DNA of 64,000 nucleotides from Vigna angularis (Eukaryota; Streptophyta; Magnoliopsida; Fabales; Fabaceae), in the NCBI RefSeq assembly GCF_016808095.1, contig NC_068973.1, positions 15,868,501 to 15,932,500 of the forward strand, in the 5' to 3' direction. Every line of letters begins with the position of its first letter. The stretch's first letter is position 1. Both the position numbers and the translations under genes were made by a program. Shown piece by piece: positions 47,917-58,756 of the stretch. The notes below the pieces were generated by a model. The model worked only from the letters and a program-made list of their open reading frames with translations, was not told where the DNA came from and ran no database searches.

Positions 47917-48312
47917 ATTAGATTAGGTTTAAACCCTCATTTGGTCATCGTATTTGTTGGTCAATCTCAAGTGGGACATCGTTTTTTTTTTCGGTCTCAA
48001 TTGGGTCCATAAACTTGTAAAATTGAGTCAATTAAGTCATCTCCGTTAAGTTTTCACTGACGCCGTTTAACTCTGATGACGTGGTGCACACATTATATGC
48101 TGATGTATAAATATTATATTACGTGGAATTTGCTATTTAAATAAAAAGTGTTTGACATGGCACTAAATGTAATTATTTCCTCCCTTCTCCTTCTTCTCTT
48201 CACGCGTGAGAGAGAAGCTCTCTCGTTCCTCCGTTAATCGCCTCTTGAGCGAGCCCGACCGCATCAGAGGGCAATTCCATCTGCCTCTTCCTCCAAGCTG
48301 CCACCAACACCA

Positions 48313-48758
48313 TCACAATCTGGTCAGGGGACACCCCACCAGTTTCTTTAACCGATACCTCCTTGTACCAGACAAGAACACCGTAAGTGCCACCAGAATA
48401 GCACACACACTTATCCCATAACCCCAATACCTCCTTATGTGATCTTGAATGTACACCAGAACGGTAACTGCTGTCAGAGTCCCCAACACAAACCAGTTGA
48501 AGAATTTTATCATTTGATTTTTCTCCCCTTTGTCTGATTCATCGAACTGATCCGTGCAAAACAAAGCATGAAAGAGGTTCCCATGAAGTTGGTGACCGTG
48601 TTGGCAGAATTAGCACTGCCCAAATGCATGGTACCAGTTAAATATGTCACCAAATTCACGATAACGCCCATTTTCGTTAACCTCTCACTTGCTTCCACTC
48701 CTAAAATAAACCAACAACGACAAAAGGAAACAGATAACCTATGACAACAGCACCACAA
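48313..48758 (-). pseudogene. NPF (NRT1/PTR) transporter fragment captured by the MULE
   Basis: Two adjoining pieces are recognisable. The first (about 48590-48715) reads LGVEASERLTKMGVIVNLVT then HLGSANSANTVTNFMGTSFM, the first-helices region of nitrate/peptide transporters of the NPF family, including the conserved E-R-L motif. The second (48313-48560) reads DQFDESDKGEKNQMIKFFNW and later GYGISVCAILVALTVFLSGT, which lies further along the same protein. The stretch between them is missing, and the join changes frame near 48565. About 120 codons of a parent of about 580 are represented. It resembles the NPF6 group more than others; that is an impression only. Not functional. Confidence 0.85.
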
Positions 48759-48849
48759 ACGTCACCCACGTTGCAACCCATTTGAAACTTTCTTCAATGT
48801 AAGCTTCCACAAATAGATACTCACAACCTGCAGCGAATGGCCACCGTTG

Positions 48850-49100
48850 GAAGAAGTTATACTAGGGACGTAGAGGAGAACGGAGGAAGAAAGGGAGGGG
48901 TGGGTTGGTGAGGCGCATGTGGGGGGTGGCGTCGTTGTCGATGACAACGTGGGCATCGTCGAAGAGGTCGATGTTGTCATGTATACGCCTCACCGCCTCC
49001 ACAAAGTCCTCGCCGCCTTGCTGCCTCAATAGAGTCCTCGCCGCCTCGACCTCACCCTGCCTTATCTTGGTTGCAGTGGTGGGAAATGTGCAATCCAAGC
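48850..49100 (-). pseudogene. second captured fragment in the MULE, parent unknown
   Basis: A GC-rich open stretch on the minus strand (48862-49098) reads ATKIRQGEVEAARTLL, GEDFVEAVRRIHDNIDLF and DDAHVVIDNDATPH. Composition is exon-like and unlike the AT-rich surroundings. I do not recognise the parent gene. It is not contiguous with the NPF piece, so the element probably joined at least two sources. Confidence 0.45.
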
Positions 49101-49666
49101 CAATCTAGGGTTGTTTTCATGAACACAATCAGTTTCTGTGGGATAGCCTTTTGAATTGTTGTTGGCTCTGAAGCAAAGCAAGAGAACTCCATGAGTGAAT
49201 TCATCATTCAATTTGAAAGATTTGTTGGGGTTATTAAGGGATTGGAAACAAACAAATTTCTTCTTTCTTTTTCCTTGTCATTTTCCTTTTATTTTCTTAA
49301 TGATTATATCATTGTTGGTAGTATAAATGGGTATAATTTGATTTCCTTTGAAACTGGTAGAGTAGTGTGATCTTCTCGCTGTCGGATGTGTTGCAGGAAA
49401 GGTGAGTGTGAGAGAGTAAGAACTTCAACCCATCAAACTGTAACAAGAAGCTGATTGGTGCAAGGTTTTTCGCCAAGGGCTATGAGGCGACGTTTGGACA
49501 GTTGTACAAACTTAATAACAAATTAAATAAAAACTTAACGAAGAGAGCTTAATTGGCTCATTTTTACAAATTTATGGATCCGATTAAGACCGAAAAAAAA
49601 ATTAGGATCCACTTAAGATTGGCACACAAATACGAAGACGAAATGAGGGTTTAAACCATTAGATTA

Positions 49667-50439
49667 TAAATCCTTTTACACTGATATGTAGCCTTTTTGT
49701 TTTTACTTGTTTTAACATCTAACTTATCACCTTTACAAAAGAAAGTGCTTAGACTTGAATTTTAAAACAACTTGGAAGTCATAATAATGAGAGGAAGGAC
49801 ATGTGTTTTTTTAATATAATAAATAAGTGTACCAAATAATTTATAAGTGATAATTATACTTATATTATATTTAATTTTAAATTACTTAATTATATATTTT
49901 GTAAATGTTTTAATGAAGGGGTGAAGATAGTAAAAGTAGAAGTGGACTTATCATGGGCTTGAAGAGTGAAGACTTATAGTGTGAAATAAAATATGGAGGG
50001 TAGGGGAGCTTAGACAAAAAGTTTGTGTGTCCAGTTTTATCTATAATTTCTTCTTCATTTCTCAACTGCCACTCAAAACTCACTCTCCCTCCTTATCTCA
50101 CATCTTGGGTCATATTTTCATGTACCTCCATAATTTCGATTTGCACCTTTCGTAAGTTTTTTTATTTTTTAATACACAGTCCAAAATACGATATTTCATA
50201 TTTTGAATTATATATTTTAAAATACAAAATAAAAAATATATTTTACATTATATAATATAAAATATAAATATATTTTAAATTTTACAATTTTAAATTTTGA
50301 CTACAATTTTGAATTATTAAAATGATATAGGAAATTTTGGTGTTTTGTTTAGTGTTTCTCTTCAACCTTACTATACAAAAAAATTTAGTTAAAGGAAACT
50401 AATCTTGTTTATAACTTCTAATCCTATAATAAAACTGCA
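49667..50439. other. AT-rich spacer, nothing seen
   Basis: No coding frame with a domain. The frame 50025-50255 is low complexity. Confidence 0.5.
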
Positions 50440-51440
50440 AATATTATATACTAAGTTGGATTGGACATACTTCTAACTGAGTTGGTTCATATTTATTTCA
50501 ACCCGAGTTGGATCGACTCTGTCTTGGCTCATGTAAAGTTAGGCTTCTCTCAGACCGAGACATATCAGGCTCACTTAAGACAAAATCAAATTAGGCCTAA
50601 CACGGGCTTAGTCGAGTTGGGCCAAATATAAGCTAAGTTGAGTCGACACAACATGAGCCAAATACCTAACACTAATATAGTTGGACTAGGTCCTACTCTA
50701 ACATAATTATGTCTAGTTCAATTATGGTCAAGTCGAATTGGTCCAACTCTGACCGAGTTGAGTCAGGTTAAATGCATGATAAGTTGAGTTAAGTTCACTT
50801 TTGGTTAAGTCATGTCAGGCTCACCCCTATCCAAGTCATATTAGGTCTACCTTTGACTGAGTCAAGACGAGCCCAACTCTAGATAAGATAGGTCAAGCCC
50901 AGCTATTGTCGTGTCAAATTGGATCCAACTTTAACTAAGACGGGATAGACCCAACTCTGGTCGAGTCAAGTCAAGCCCTACTCAAACTAAGTTAAGTCAA
51001 GTCCAATTCATGCTAAGTTGAGTTAGATACAATTCATGATATGTCGAGTCAAGTATTAAACCTTTGACTGAGTTAGGTCAAGCCTAACTCTAGTCAAGAA
51101 GGACAACCCAACTATGGCTGAGTCAAACTAGGCCTAAATCTAGCTGAGATGGGTCAATCTTAACTTGGGTTGATTCCAACTTTGCCAAGTCGAACAAGGC
51201 CCAACTTAGGCTAAAAGTTAAGTCAAGTCCACCTCAAATTGAGTCGAGTCATGCCAAATACGATGACCATGATGGTCAAGTCCAACTATAGTCAAGTTGA
51301 ACTAGACCTAACTCTAGCTAAGATAGGTTGGGCCCAACTCTGGCCAAGTAGAGTCAACTTCACTTAAGGTTGAATCAAATTGAGACAATGCTCAATTTGG
51401 TTTAACCTAATTTGGTTTGGTTTAGCCTAGTCGACAAGTT
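50440..51440. repeat. 1-kb degenerate minisatellite
   Basis: The whole kilobase is built from drifting copies of a roughly 30-bp phrase, such as GAGTCAAGTCAAGCCCAACT then CTGGTC, with GAGTTGGGTCA and TTGAGTCGAGTC variants. Thirty or so units are likely. Neither strand has an open frame through it. Copies are too diverged for recent expansion. Confidence 0.8.
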
Positions 51441-52457
51441 GGGTTAGGGATCTATGTAAAATATTTGGAGATCCAATTTGTGATTTAAAATATTTTAAAG
51501 ATTCATGCTATTTTGTAAAATATTTAAGAGTTAATTAAAATCTTATAGTATGATCAAATTCATTTTAATCAAAGATTTTTTCAATCAACTTATTTGATGG
51601 ACCAATAAAAATGAGGACTAATTAACAGTGAGTTAGAAGTAACCCACATACCTAAAGACAAATTGACATCTCTTACAAATCATATATTAGGTAATTTAGT
51701 ATGGATTTAAATTTTTTAAAATTTATATTAAATGTGTAAAATATTAAAATTGATTTGTTAAAATTAAATTAAAGAATCTATAATTTAAAAGACTAGAATT
51801 GTATTAAGGGTTAAATAAGTTTTTAGTCTAAGAATTTTGACACGAAAATGGAATTCATCTTAGTCTAAAACTTGAATACATTTTAGTCCCTAAATTTAAA
51901 AAACGAATGAATATAGTTCTTTGAACCCAAATACTTTAAATTATTTCGACGTGTCAAACACGTTTCGTATTAGCATTTGAATTGTTAACATTATTTGACA
52001 TAGTTTCCGCTCCAATGTTAACTGGAAAACACGTTTAACAAATAAAAAATATATAACAAAATGAAATTAAAAAAATTATATTTATTCATTTTTAAAATTT
52101 GAGATTAAAATAATTTCGGATTCAAACAAAAACATCATTACGTTAAAAAACTAAGCATTCGAAGATATAACAATCTAATTATGATTTAAATTACAAATCT
52201 TTAAAAATTAAACTTCAATTATATGTTTTAACTTAATACTAAAATAATAATTTTCTTAATTCATCCAATAAGAGACGTTGATAATCTCTTTAGGCCTAAA
52301 AATGTTTAGGTGATTATATATGTTTCTAATAATGTAATTTTAAAAGAAAAAATGTCAAACTTGGTGACCTATCCGTCAATTTGCTTTCTTGCGAAACAAT
52401 CCAATGTTTTTAGCCCATGCTAATTATGATAGATCAGAGGTAGAATATACTAAACCC
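51441..52457. other. AT-rich region with one transposon-like terminus
   Basis: At 51807 AGGGTTAAATAAGTTTTTAG followed by TTTTAGTCCCTAAA (about 51890) resembles the left end of a common legume MULE/MITE group. No right end with the same sequence and target duplication was found nearby. No gene. Confidence 0.45.
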
Positions 52458-52657
52458 TTTGTTCACTTGAATAGTAAGTGAGAGTGAATTTGGAAGCAAC
52501 GTTGGTGAGAATTAGGATTTGATTGATTTGACAGATTAAAAAAATTTACTTCCAAATTCACTCTCACTTATCTCCAAATTTACTCAAATAAACAACAAAA
52601 AAATTTATTTTTAAATCCTCTCAAATACTCTACCTCACATTCATTCAAGTGAACAAA
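52458..52657. mobile_element. 200-bp MITE
   Basis: Outer inverted repeat: TTTGTTCACTTGAAT (52458-52472) and ATTCAAGTGAACAAA (52643-52657). An inner inverted pair, AAGTGAGAGTGAATTTGGAAG (about 52476-52496) and its complement (about 52549-52569), lies within. No coding content. The target duplication is unclear, so the superfamily is left open. Confidence 0.8.
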
Positions 52658-54246
52658 ACATGAATGAGTTAAGCTGCTCTATTTTGTAATTCTCATTTCA
52701 AGCTGCTCTATTTTGTAATTCTCATTTCTAGGAGCAAAAGTAATTAACTATCAACTACAATATTTTTTTAAGATATTTTATAAATTTCTCCTGTACCGGA
52801 AATTAAAATAACTTTCGAATAACGCAAGAAGCCAAAAACAATTTCATATTATATAATCAAGAAGTCAGTTTTCTCCTTAAAAAAGACTTTCGGATTATTA
52901 AAGTAAAAATGACTTTCGATGTATAAAAGTAAAAATGACTTTCTAATCATATATCTATAATTCAGAAGTCAAATAACCTCAGATTATACAATCTGATTTT
53001 TTAACTTCGAAAATATATAATCCAAAAAGAATAAAAGTGGACGTTTCTTTATGAGAGTGCAGGGGGAATTTGTGGAGGTAACATGTTCAAAAATTTCACA
53101 TTAGTAAAAATTCCAAACGAAAAATAATTTAGAAATGCACTCCCTCTTAACTTAAAAATTCATCAAACTCTAAAGCATATTTAGAATATGATAATTGACT
53201 CTAGTTTGAAACAACCTTTTATTATTTTTTATAACTCTTCTTTTTTAGGATAAAATTATGTAACCTAATTTGAGTGTAAAATAGTGGAATTTGAGATTCA
53301 TAAACACCCATGTTTTGTTTATTGATCATTTTCACTAGATTTTCTCCAATTAGTATCAATTTTAAAGTGCCATATGGTGCAATTAAATAGTAGTGATTGA
53401 ATAATGGAAAATCTATACGAAAAAATATGAAATTTAAAATTGCTCATATTTGGATAAACTTTTGAGGCGTAGAAAATATGAGAAGTTGGGAAATTGGATT
53501 TGAGAGGTTGAAAATTGACATAAATTAAAATAAAGATTGATATTGAATCTATTTTGATTTGGTTCTTTCTAACTAAAGTCTATAGAATGATTTCCAAAAA
53601 CTTAAGAAAGAATATTGAGTATTTCAATGTTTTGTTGTTGCCTACTTAAAGTTTAGAATTTATTATGAACAACCACTCCTCTAAGATGAGATGAGATATT
53701 TACATGGTGCCCCTTGCTTTTTAAGTTTCAGCATGACACCCTGTTTTCCAGGAACTATCCTTTTTTACCCTTATTTTTAAACAATCAGTTCTAACATCTC
53801 TTGCCACATGTTTGCATGTACCTTCAGTAAATACCACTTTTACAAAATAACCAACCATTAGATAGTATCATCACTATGCCAAACCAGTTCAGTTTGGTAA
53901 CTCGCCCTAGCATTATGCTGATCAACAACACTAATCAGACGAAATCTGCTCTAGTAAACGGACATCTCTCAACAAACTTTTTTCATATTTCTTAAAATAG
54001 TATACTAGGAGAAACTACATATAAAATTTGCCCTAAAATTATATAACTCAATTACACACTTCATAGTGTCTGGTATTAAGTTTGAGGGCACGCATAAATG
54101 GTAAAGGTGGACCAATAGTTTCCAGCTCTAGTTAACGAAGTCCAAAAACATAGATAGGAAAGAAAATATACATAAATTTTTCCAACGGTACCAAGTTATG
54201 TTTACAGGACGGACCATATGTGCATCAGGCATAAGCGCTAAGCGGT
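52658..54246. other. spacer and MHF1 3' flank
   Basis: 52740-53060 has repeated GACTTTC, GAAGTC and ATATAATC phrases of a decayed element. The last few hundred bases before 54247 are probably the 3' untranslated region of the minus-strand MHF1 gene; no clear poly(A) signal could be fixed. No other gene. Confidence 0.45.
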
Positions 54247-55058
54247 TCATTTGTCGTTCTTTTTGGTCTCTTTCTTTCGTTTCCTTTCAGATTGAGGATC
54301 TTTGGCTTTTAAATCATTGGAGAACGTCCTCAACAAGCCAGATAGATGTTCATTCCTATGTGCTTTATACCAAAATACACAAAATTAAACAGATATAAAC
54401 AAAACTCATTTTCGTTCTCTTGAAAAACATTCAAAGGTTATGAAACTAACCACAGAGTATCACATCTTCCATATTTACAGATTTACGATTCGCATGTTGA
54501 GCAAACAGACGAAGATCCTTAGCCACACCCTCTGCTCACATAACAGTTTCCTTCAATTTCATTATATATACTCAACAATCGCATATAATAAAACCTAAAA
54601 CAATCTGTGGCAACCGATAAATATAAACAAAAGATATATGCACTGCTATATTGATACACTCGTAAGGGACATTATGTCATACACGTTGCAATCACACGAT
54701 TATCATAGACGGTGCTGTTTAAGTTCATTCTAACAAGGTGCCGGCAGAAAAGGAATGTGCAGCGAAACGACAGTGATGTTTGTTACCTGTATACTTGAAG
54801 GCTAAGTCCGCGATGCAAGTGACTACGACTTTTGAAACTGTCATGCCGTTATGTTTTGCTGCATAATTGAATTGCCGTGCATGATAATTAAGAACTCGAA
54901 TCTCAAACGAATGAAAAAATGACATTCGTGAGAAGAAGAAGAAGAAGAATTGAACCTTGAGATTCGGTGATGGCGATTGCAGAGAGCCTGAATTTGTCTC
55001 TCAAGAGCTTCATTTCTGCGTCATTTTCCACTTCGCTGTTCGTGTCCGCGCTTTCCAT
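54247..55058 (-). CDS. MHF1: MHF1 / CENP-S histone-fold protein, four exons
   Basis: Minus-strand exons: 54956-55058, 54787-54858, 54451-54531 and 54247-54362 (103, 72, 81 and 116 nt; 123 codons plus TGA). All introns are GT-AG and all phases join. The protein starts MESADTNSEVENDAEMKLLR. The histone fold follows: RFRLSAIAI-like helix 1 (here KFRLSAIAITESQ), KHNGMTVSKVVVTCIADLAF, then VAKDLRLFAQHANRKSVNME with DVIL, ending AHRNEHLSGLLRTFSNDLKA and a basic tail RKRKKETKKNDK. This is the MHF1/CENP-S/FAAP16 family. With MHF2 it forms a DNA-binding complex that assists FANCM in crosslink repair and crossover control, and it belongs to the CENP-T-W-S-X centromere complex. Length fits the family (human about 138 aa). 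All exons are short, so simple ORF scans miss it. Identification rests on recalled family sequence. Confidence 0.92.
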
Positions 55059-55111
55059 CGTCGATTTGTTTTCGAGGAGGGAAACCGGATGGAGGGAATA
55101 TGTTTATATTA

Positions 55112-55157
55112 ATGGGCTCCTCTGATACATGGGCCTGACTCCACTCGATTTGGGCCT
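55112..55157 (-). promoter_or_regulatory. site II-like GGCCCA motifs upstream of MHF1
   Basis: Two AGGCCCA motifs (minus; 55130-55136 and 55151-55157) and one AGCCCA (55112-55117) lie 55-100 bp upstream of the MHF1 start codon. GGCCCA 'site II' elements, bound by TCP factors, are typical of plant replication and housekeeping promoters. This fits a DNA-repair/centromere gene, but the function here is inferred. Confidence 0.5.
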
Positions 55158-55258
55158 TAGCACAGTGACCCGGTCCAACTAAGCTTTTAATTTTTCCTTG
55201 AACGTTAAGTTGATGCTTGAGTAGCACTAAAGTGATGAACAATTATCGGTTCCAACTT

Positions 55259-55589
55259 CAGATTTAATGGAAATATAGGAATGAAGTTATAGTTAGAAGG
55301 TGACGTCTTTCTAAGTTTTGATAGGCTTTGGTTTTAAATATAGGGTGTTGCTCACTCCACCACCACCTTCCATCACCAACTTTGCTCTCTCCACCTCTCC
55401 AACTTTCAATAATTTTTTTTAATTACAAAATTAACCTTTTTTATTTTTTAAAACATGTTAATCCGTACACGGATATCAATATTCGTTGAAGGACAAACGG
55501 TTGTCGATATCCGTCCACGGATGTTGACATCCGTTTAAGAATCGAGGATCCACAGATGTTGACATCCGTCATGTAGTGATTGCACTGTT
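55259..55589. repeat. short element with GATGTTGACATC hairpins
   Basis: Within 55460-55580 the word CGGATGTTGACATCCG occurs, with imperfect relatives ACAGATGTTGACATCCGT and CGGATATCAATATTCG. Each is a 7-bp stem around a 2-nt centre. It resembles a small legume element remnant; boundaries were not found. Confidence 0.55.
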
Positions 55590-56143
55590 AGATAAACTTT
55601 AAATCGTGGGCTCTACAAATATTTAAGTTTTCTAAGTGTGTTGTTATTAAAACCACTAAAAGTAATTTGTCTGCTTTAAGATAATATCTACCGAAAGAAA
55701 GAAAATAATTGGAGGGAGAAAAGACAAATGCACCGAAAGAAATATAATAATAGAAGAAAGAAATGATGGCACCACCAAAAGTAATTAAGAATTGGACCAT
55801 GCATCGTTTTCTTCTTTGGATGTTGTGGTATTCTTCAACTATAAAAAGGCAAGGAATATGCAAGGGAATGGCACGGTGCAGAGAAGAAAACAAAGTGAGA
55901 ATGTGTGGAAGAAATAGAAAATAAGTGTTTGTGTCGTGTGCACCGTAAAGGAGAGAAATTGAGAGAAAGGTTGCGTATTGTGAATTTGTACTAAAAGGTT
56001 GCGAGTGTTCTTTGTAGTGAGAATTTTTATTCTCTTCTTGTAATCCAGAGTATTGGAGCATCGTAATTTTCTGAATTTTCAGAAACTTGTGAAGTTTTAA
56101 ATAATAAAATTATCTTTGATACCAACATGCACAAGTTCTTCAC
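55590..56143. other. possible promoter or LTR remnant, no gene
   Basis: Contains CTATAAAAAGG at about 55840, a good TATA box, followed by an A/G-rich leader-like stretch. It could be an LTR or a captured promoter. The 157-codon minus-strand frame (55588-56061) is F/L/S-rich and domainless, so it is rejected. Confidence 0.4.
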
Positions 56144-56316
56144 ACGGGTGGTCCAAATGTCTCTGATGCCTACACCATTAACGGACTTCCTGGACCACTC
56201 TACAATTGCTCCAGTAACGGTACACTAGAGTGCTTTAATAATTCAAACTCAATTTTCTCAGTAATTAATCAATAGGGAAGTCAGGGAAGACATATCTTCT
56301 ACATTTGATTAACGCT
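56144..56316 (+). pseudogene. laccase fragment
   Basis: Reads [20 protein letters not shown] (56147-56206), then a diverged stretch with a stop, then [12 protein letters not shown] (about 56281-56316). This is the second cupredoxin-domain region of plant laccases, copper oxidases of lignin polymerisation. About 60 of some 570 codons are present. No copper-ligand histidines are included. It joins directly to a P450 fragment in another frame. Confidence 0.82.
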
Positions 56317-56320
56317 CGTC

Positions 56321-56660
56321 TTACGGTGATCACTGGCGTAACCTACACCGCATCAACACCTTGGAGATCCTCTCCAATCACCGCCTTAATTCCTTTCTGA
56401 GAATTCGAAAAGACGAGACCATCAGGCTGCTACATAACTTGTTGATGCTTCCAATAAAGATTTCACGAAAGTGGAACTAAGACCACTGTTTGCATACCTA
56501 ACGTTCAACACTGTGATGAGAATGGTGTGTGGGAAACGTTATTACAATGTGGAAGAACATGATGGGACTAACGCCGAAGAGGCTAGGAAATTTAGAGAGG
56601 TTATGGATGAGTTGACGCAGTTCGGATTGGGATCCAACCTTAGTGATTTTGTGCTTGAAG
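56321..56660 (+). pseudogene. cytochrome P450 fragment (CYP81-like)
   Basis: Starts YGDHWRNL (56322), continues [17 protein letters not shown], shifts frame near 56445, then runs open from 56471 as [20 protein letters not shown] and KRYYNVEEHD...EEARKFREVM. This is the helix C to helix F/G part of plant CYP81-family P450s, with the W-R pair of helix C that contacts heme. The heme-binding Cys region and the whole C-terminal half are absent. It ends at about 56655, where a different gene begins. Confidence 0.82.
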
Positions 56661-56661
56661 A

Positions 56662-57195
56662 ATGGTACGCATCACTGCACCTGTACCAACAGTAGCAACC
56701 CACCACCTATTCTTCGACCAAAACCTTGATCTGAAGAACAACAATCTAAGTAGTTTGCCTTCTCCCAGCCATCAACTCGAGCTTCTACCACCGCTGCTGC
56801 GCTACCCCATTCACACTTTTCCGCGTCTCCTCATTCCTCAAACAACTACTTTCACCATGAAGGAGCCAAAGAAAAAGAAAAGAAAAGAGGCTACAACCTC
56901 AGACATATTGCACTTGATGGACGCTCTACCTTTTCCTAGACCCGTTGACATCTATACCTCATTGATAAAAGAGTGCACTGTTTTCGGTGACCCAGAAACT
57001 GCCATTGAGTTGTACACCTACATCTCCAAGAGCGGCATGAAACCCCTCTTGCCTTTCCTCAATCGGATTCTCATTATGTTTGTGTCTTGTGGCCTGTTTG
57101 AAAATGCACGCCACATGTTTGACAAAATGCGTGTTAGGGACTTCAACTCTTGGGCGACCTTGTTTGTTGCGTACTATGATAATGCTGAAAATTAG
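56662..57195 (+). pseudogene. N-terminal part of a PPR protein, open frame
   Basis: An intact 177-codon frame from ATG 56662 to TAG 57193-57195. It has an S/L/P/H-rich, organelle-targeting-like N-terminus and a basic KEPKKKKRKEATTSD segment. Two to three PPR motifs follow, containing DIYTSLIKECTVFGDPETAI, YTYISKSGMKPLLPFLNRIL and NARHMFDKMRVRDFNSWATL. Plant PPR proteins bind organelle RNA, usually with ten or more repeats, so this is a truncated copy. It may still be translated. It begins right after the P450 piece, near what looks like the parent's own start codon. Confidence 0.8.
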
Positions 57196-57339
57196 GGTAC
57201 TAAAAGTTTGTATTGAATTTCAGTATAACATAGATTTAAAATTCAAATTCTTATTAGAGAAGAACAGGGAAAGTTTGGTGTTTTGTGTGTTTATGTTTAT
57301 GTGATTGAGTTTTGATAATTGTGGTTCTTCCAGTAACAG

Positions 57340-57530
57340 TATATTTGGTTGTGCAGGAAATGGTGGCTTTGAAGAGGGCATATGCAGATGTAATTCTGAA
57401 TACTATGAAGGAGTCTACAGGTCGGGTAATGGTGTCGGGTAATTTTGGTTTTGTCTGGGTTCTCTCGGGCGGCGATTGGCGGAGGAACGAGAGAGCTTCT
57501 CTCTCCCGCGCGGAGAAAAGGCAAGGAGGG
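57340..57530 (+). pseudogene. exon fragment(s) of unknown genes
   Basis: After a good acceptor, TTGGTTGTGCAG|GAAATGG (about 57357), comes EMVALKRAYADVILNTMKES, an exon-like piece whose parent I do not recognise. From about 57470 a GC-rich piece reads AIGGGTRELLSPA on the plus strand. The same piece, AINGGTRELLSHA, occurs on the minus strand at about 48200-48250 inside the Pack-MULE. Confidence 0.55.
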
Positions 57531-57699
57531 AGAAATCGACGTTGTAGCCGGCAATGGCCTCGGTGGCGATTGGTGTCGCCGACGACGCCTTGGACTGAGC
57601 GGAAGGTCCGGCACGGCGGCTGGTCCGATGGAGGCTAGGCTCTGCTCTACCGGAGAAGACGAACGAAGTTCTCAAGCACAAGCAACGTGGCAGAGAGTG

Positions 57700-57886
57700 A
57701 AGAGGCAAGTTGGCATAAGACGTGGCCTCACCGTTTGCCACATCTACTAAAAGTTAACGTCGTCCAATTTTAAGGACTAATAGTAAGAGTTTCAAAACTA
57801 TGAGGACTAAAAACCATCAGAATTTCAAGTAGGGACTAAACCCAAAATTGTGTGATACTTAAGGGACGAAAAACATATTTAACCCT
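57700..57886 (+). repeat. right terminus of a MULE-like element
   Basis: Ends ...GGGACTAAACCC...GGGACGAAAAACATATTTAACCCT at 57886; read inward it is AGGGTTAAATATGTTTTTCG, a familiar legume terminal repeat. It probably bounded the element that assembled the fragments to its left. The left partner and target duplication were not found. Confidence 0.5.
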
Positions 57887-58756
57887 AAAGAAAACTATAA
57901 AAACAAGTGATATTGAAGACGTAGTGTCACCAAGATAAGGTGTCTAAGATTACCTAGATAATAAAATGCTACTATTTATTTTAAATTAAAAAATAAAATT
58001 AAAAAATTAATTAAAAAATGTTATTTATTTTAATATTAAAAAATAATATTATTATTATTTTAAATTAAAAAAAGAAAAAAACTAAAATAAAAAAATAAAG
58101 AATCTTACTAAATCCACTTTTAAAATTTAGTTAAGACCTCGTCCTTCGAAAACCAAATAAAATTTTAATATTTTTAAAATCTATAAAATTCTTAATCGAT
58201 TTTCAAACGGTTAATTCTTAATGAAAATGAGAGAATTAAAATTTTAAAGATAAAAAAAAATAGAGAGGTGCATAGATAAGCACCCGTATTTTAATTTGAA
58301 TCATGATAAGATTTCCCAACAATAAATCATTGGTCATTTTCCTTCATGACTTCACGTAAATGTAACTACTTTAAATATGTATAAATATGTATAAGTATGT
58401 TTATTCGTTCTGGCTAAAGATATTAGCATTTAGTTACTTTAAGAAATTTTCCTATAAAAATAATAATTATGATATCACTATAAAATTTTTAAATTTTTTT
58501 AAAATATAAAATATGCAAGAGATATATTATATAAAAGAATACATACTACTTTATAAATCATGGACTTATAAACCTTCTTCCTTTGCCTAGTTAAAAAAAA
58601 AATAGAGGATCCTCGTTAAGGGTGTGAGGGGTGGGAGAAAGTTATCGTTGGAAGTGAAACAAACTATTGTTATTGTTGTACCCTAGGAGAACGTCAATTT
58701 GATCCTTGTTAAGGCTACCAAGGGATTGACTAAATGACCCATTTTATACTTCTTAC
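57887..58756. other. AT-rich spacer
   Basis: No gene. Homopolymer-rich A/T tracts at about 57980-58110. Confidence 0.5.

Larger units (their letters stand above)
47926..49657. mobile_element. Pack-MULE-like DNA transposon with captured gene pieces
   Basis: Long terminal inverted repeats of about 110 bp start GGTTTAAACCCTCATTT and stay alignable through CGTATTTG, TTTTTTTTTCGGTCT and CCATAAA. They are flanked by a 9-bp target duplication ATTAGATTA (47917-47925 and 49658-49666). Long TIRs plus a 9-bp duplication identify the Mutator superfamily. No transposase is present. The 1.7-kb interior is GC-rich and exon-like on the minus strand (separate entries), so it is a gene-carrying non-autonomous element. 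Confidence 0.92.

Noticed and set aside
55588..56061. 157-codon minus-strand frame
   Set aside because: Hydrophobic low-information composition, no family resemblance, and overlaps TATA-like and leader-like sequence of the other strand.
51807..57886. Two inverted AGGGTTAAATA-type ends that could bound one 6-kb MULE containing MHF1
   Set aside because: The flanking 9 bp differ (ATTGTATTA left, AAAGAAAAC right) and the sequences diverge soon after the first 20 bases, so they are ends of different elements.
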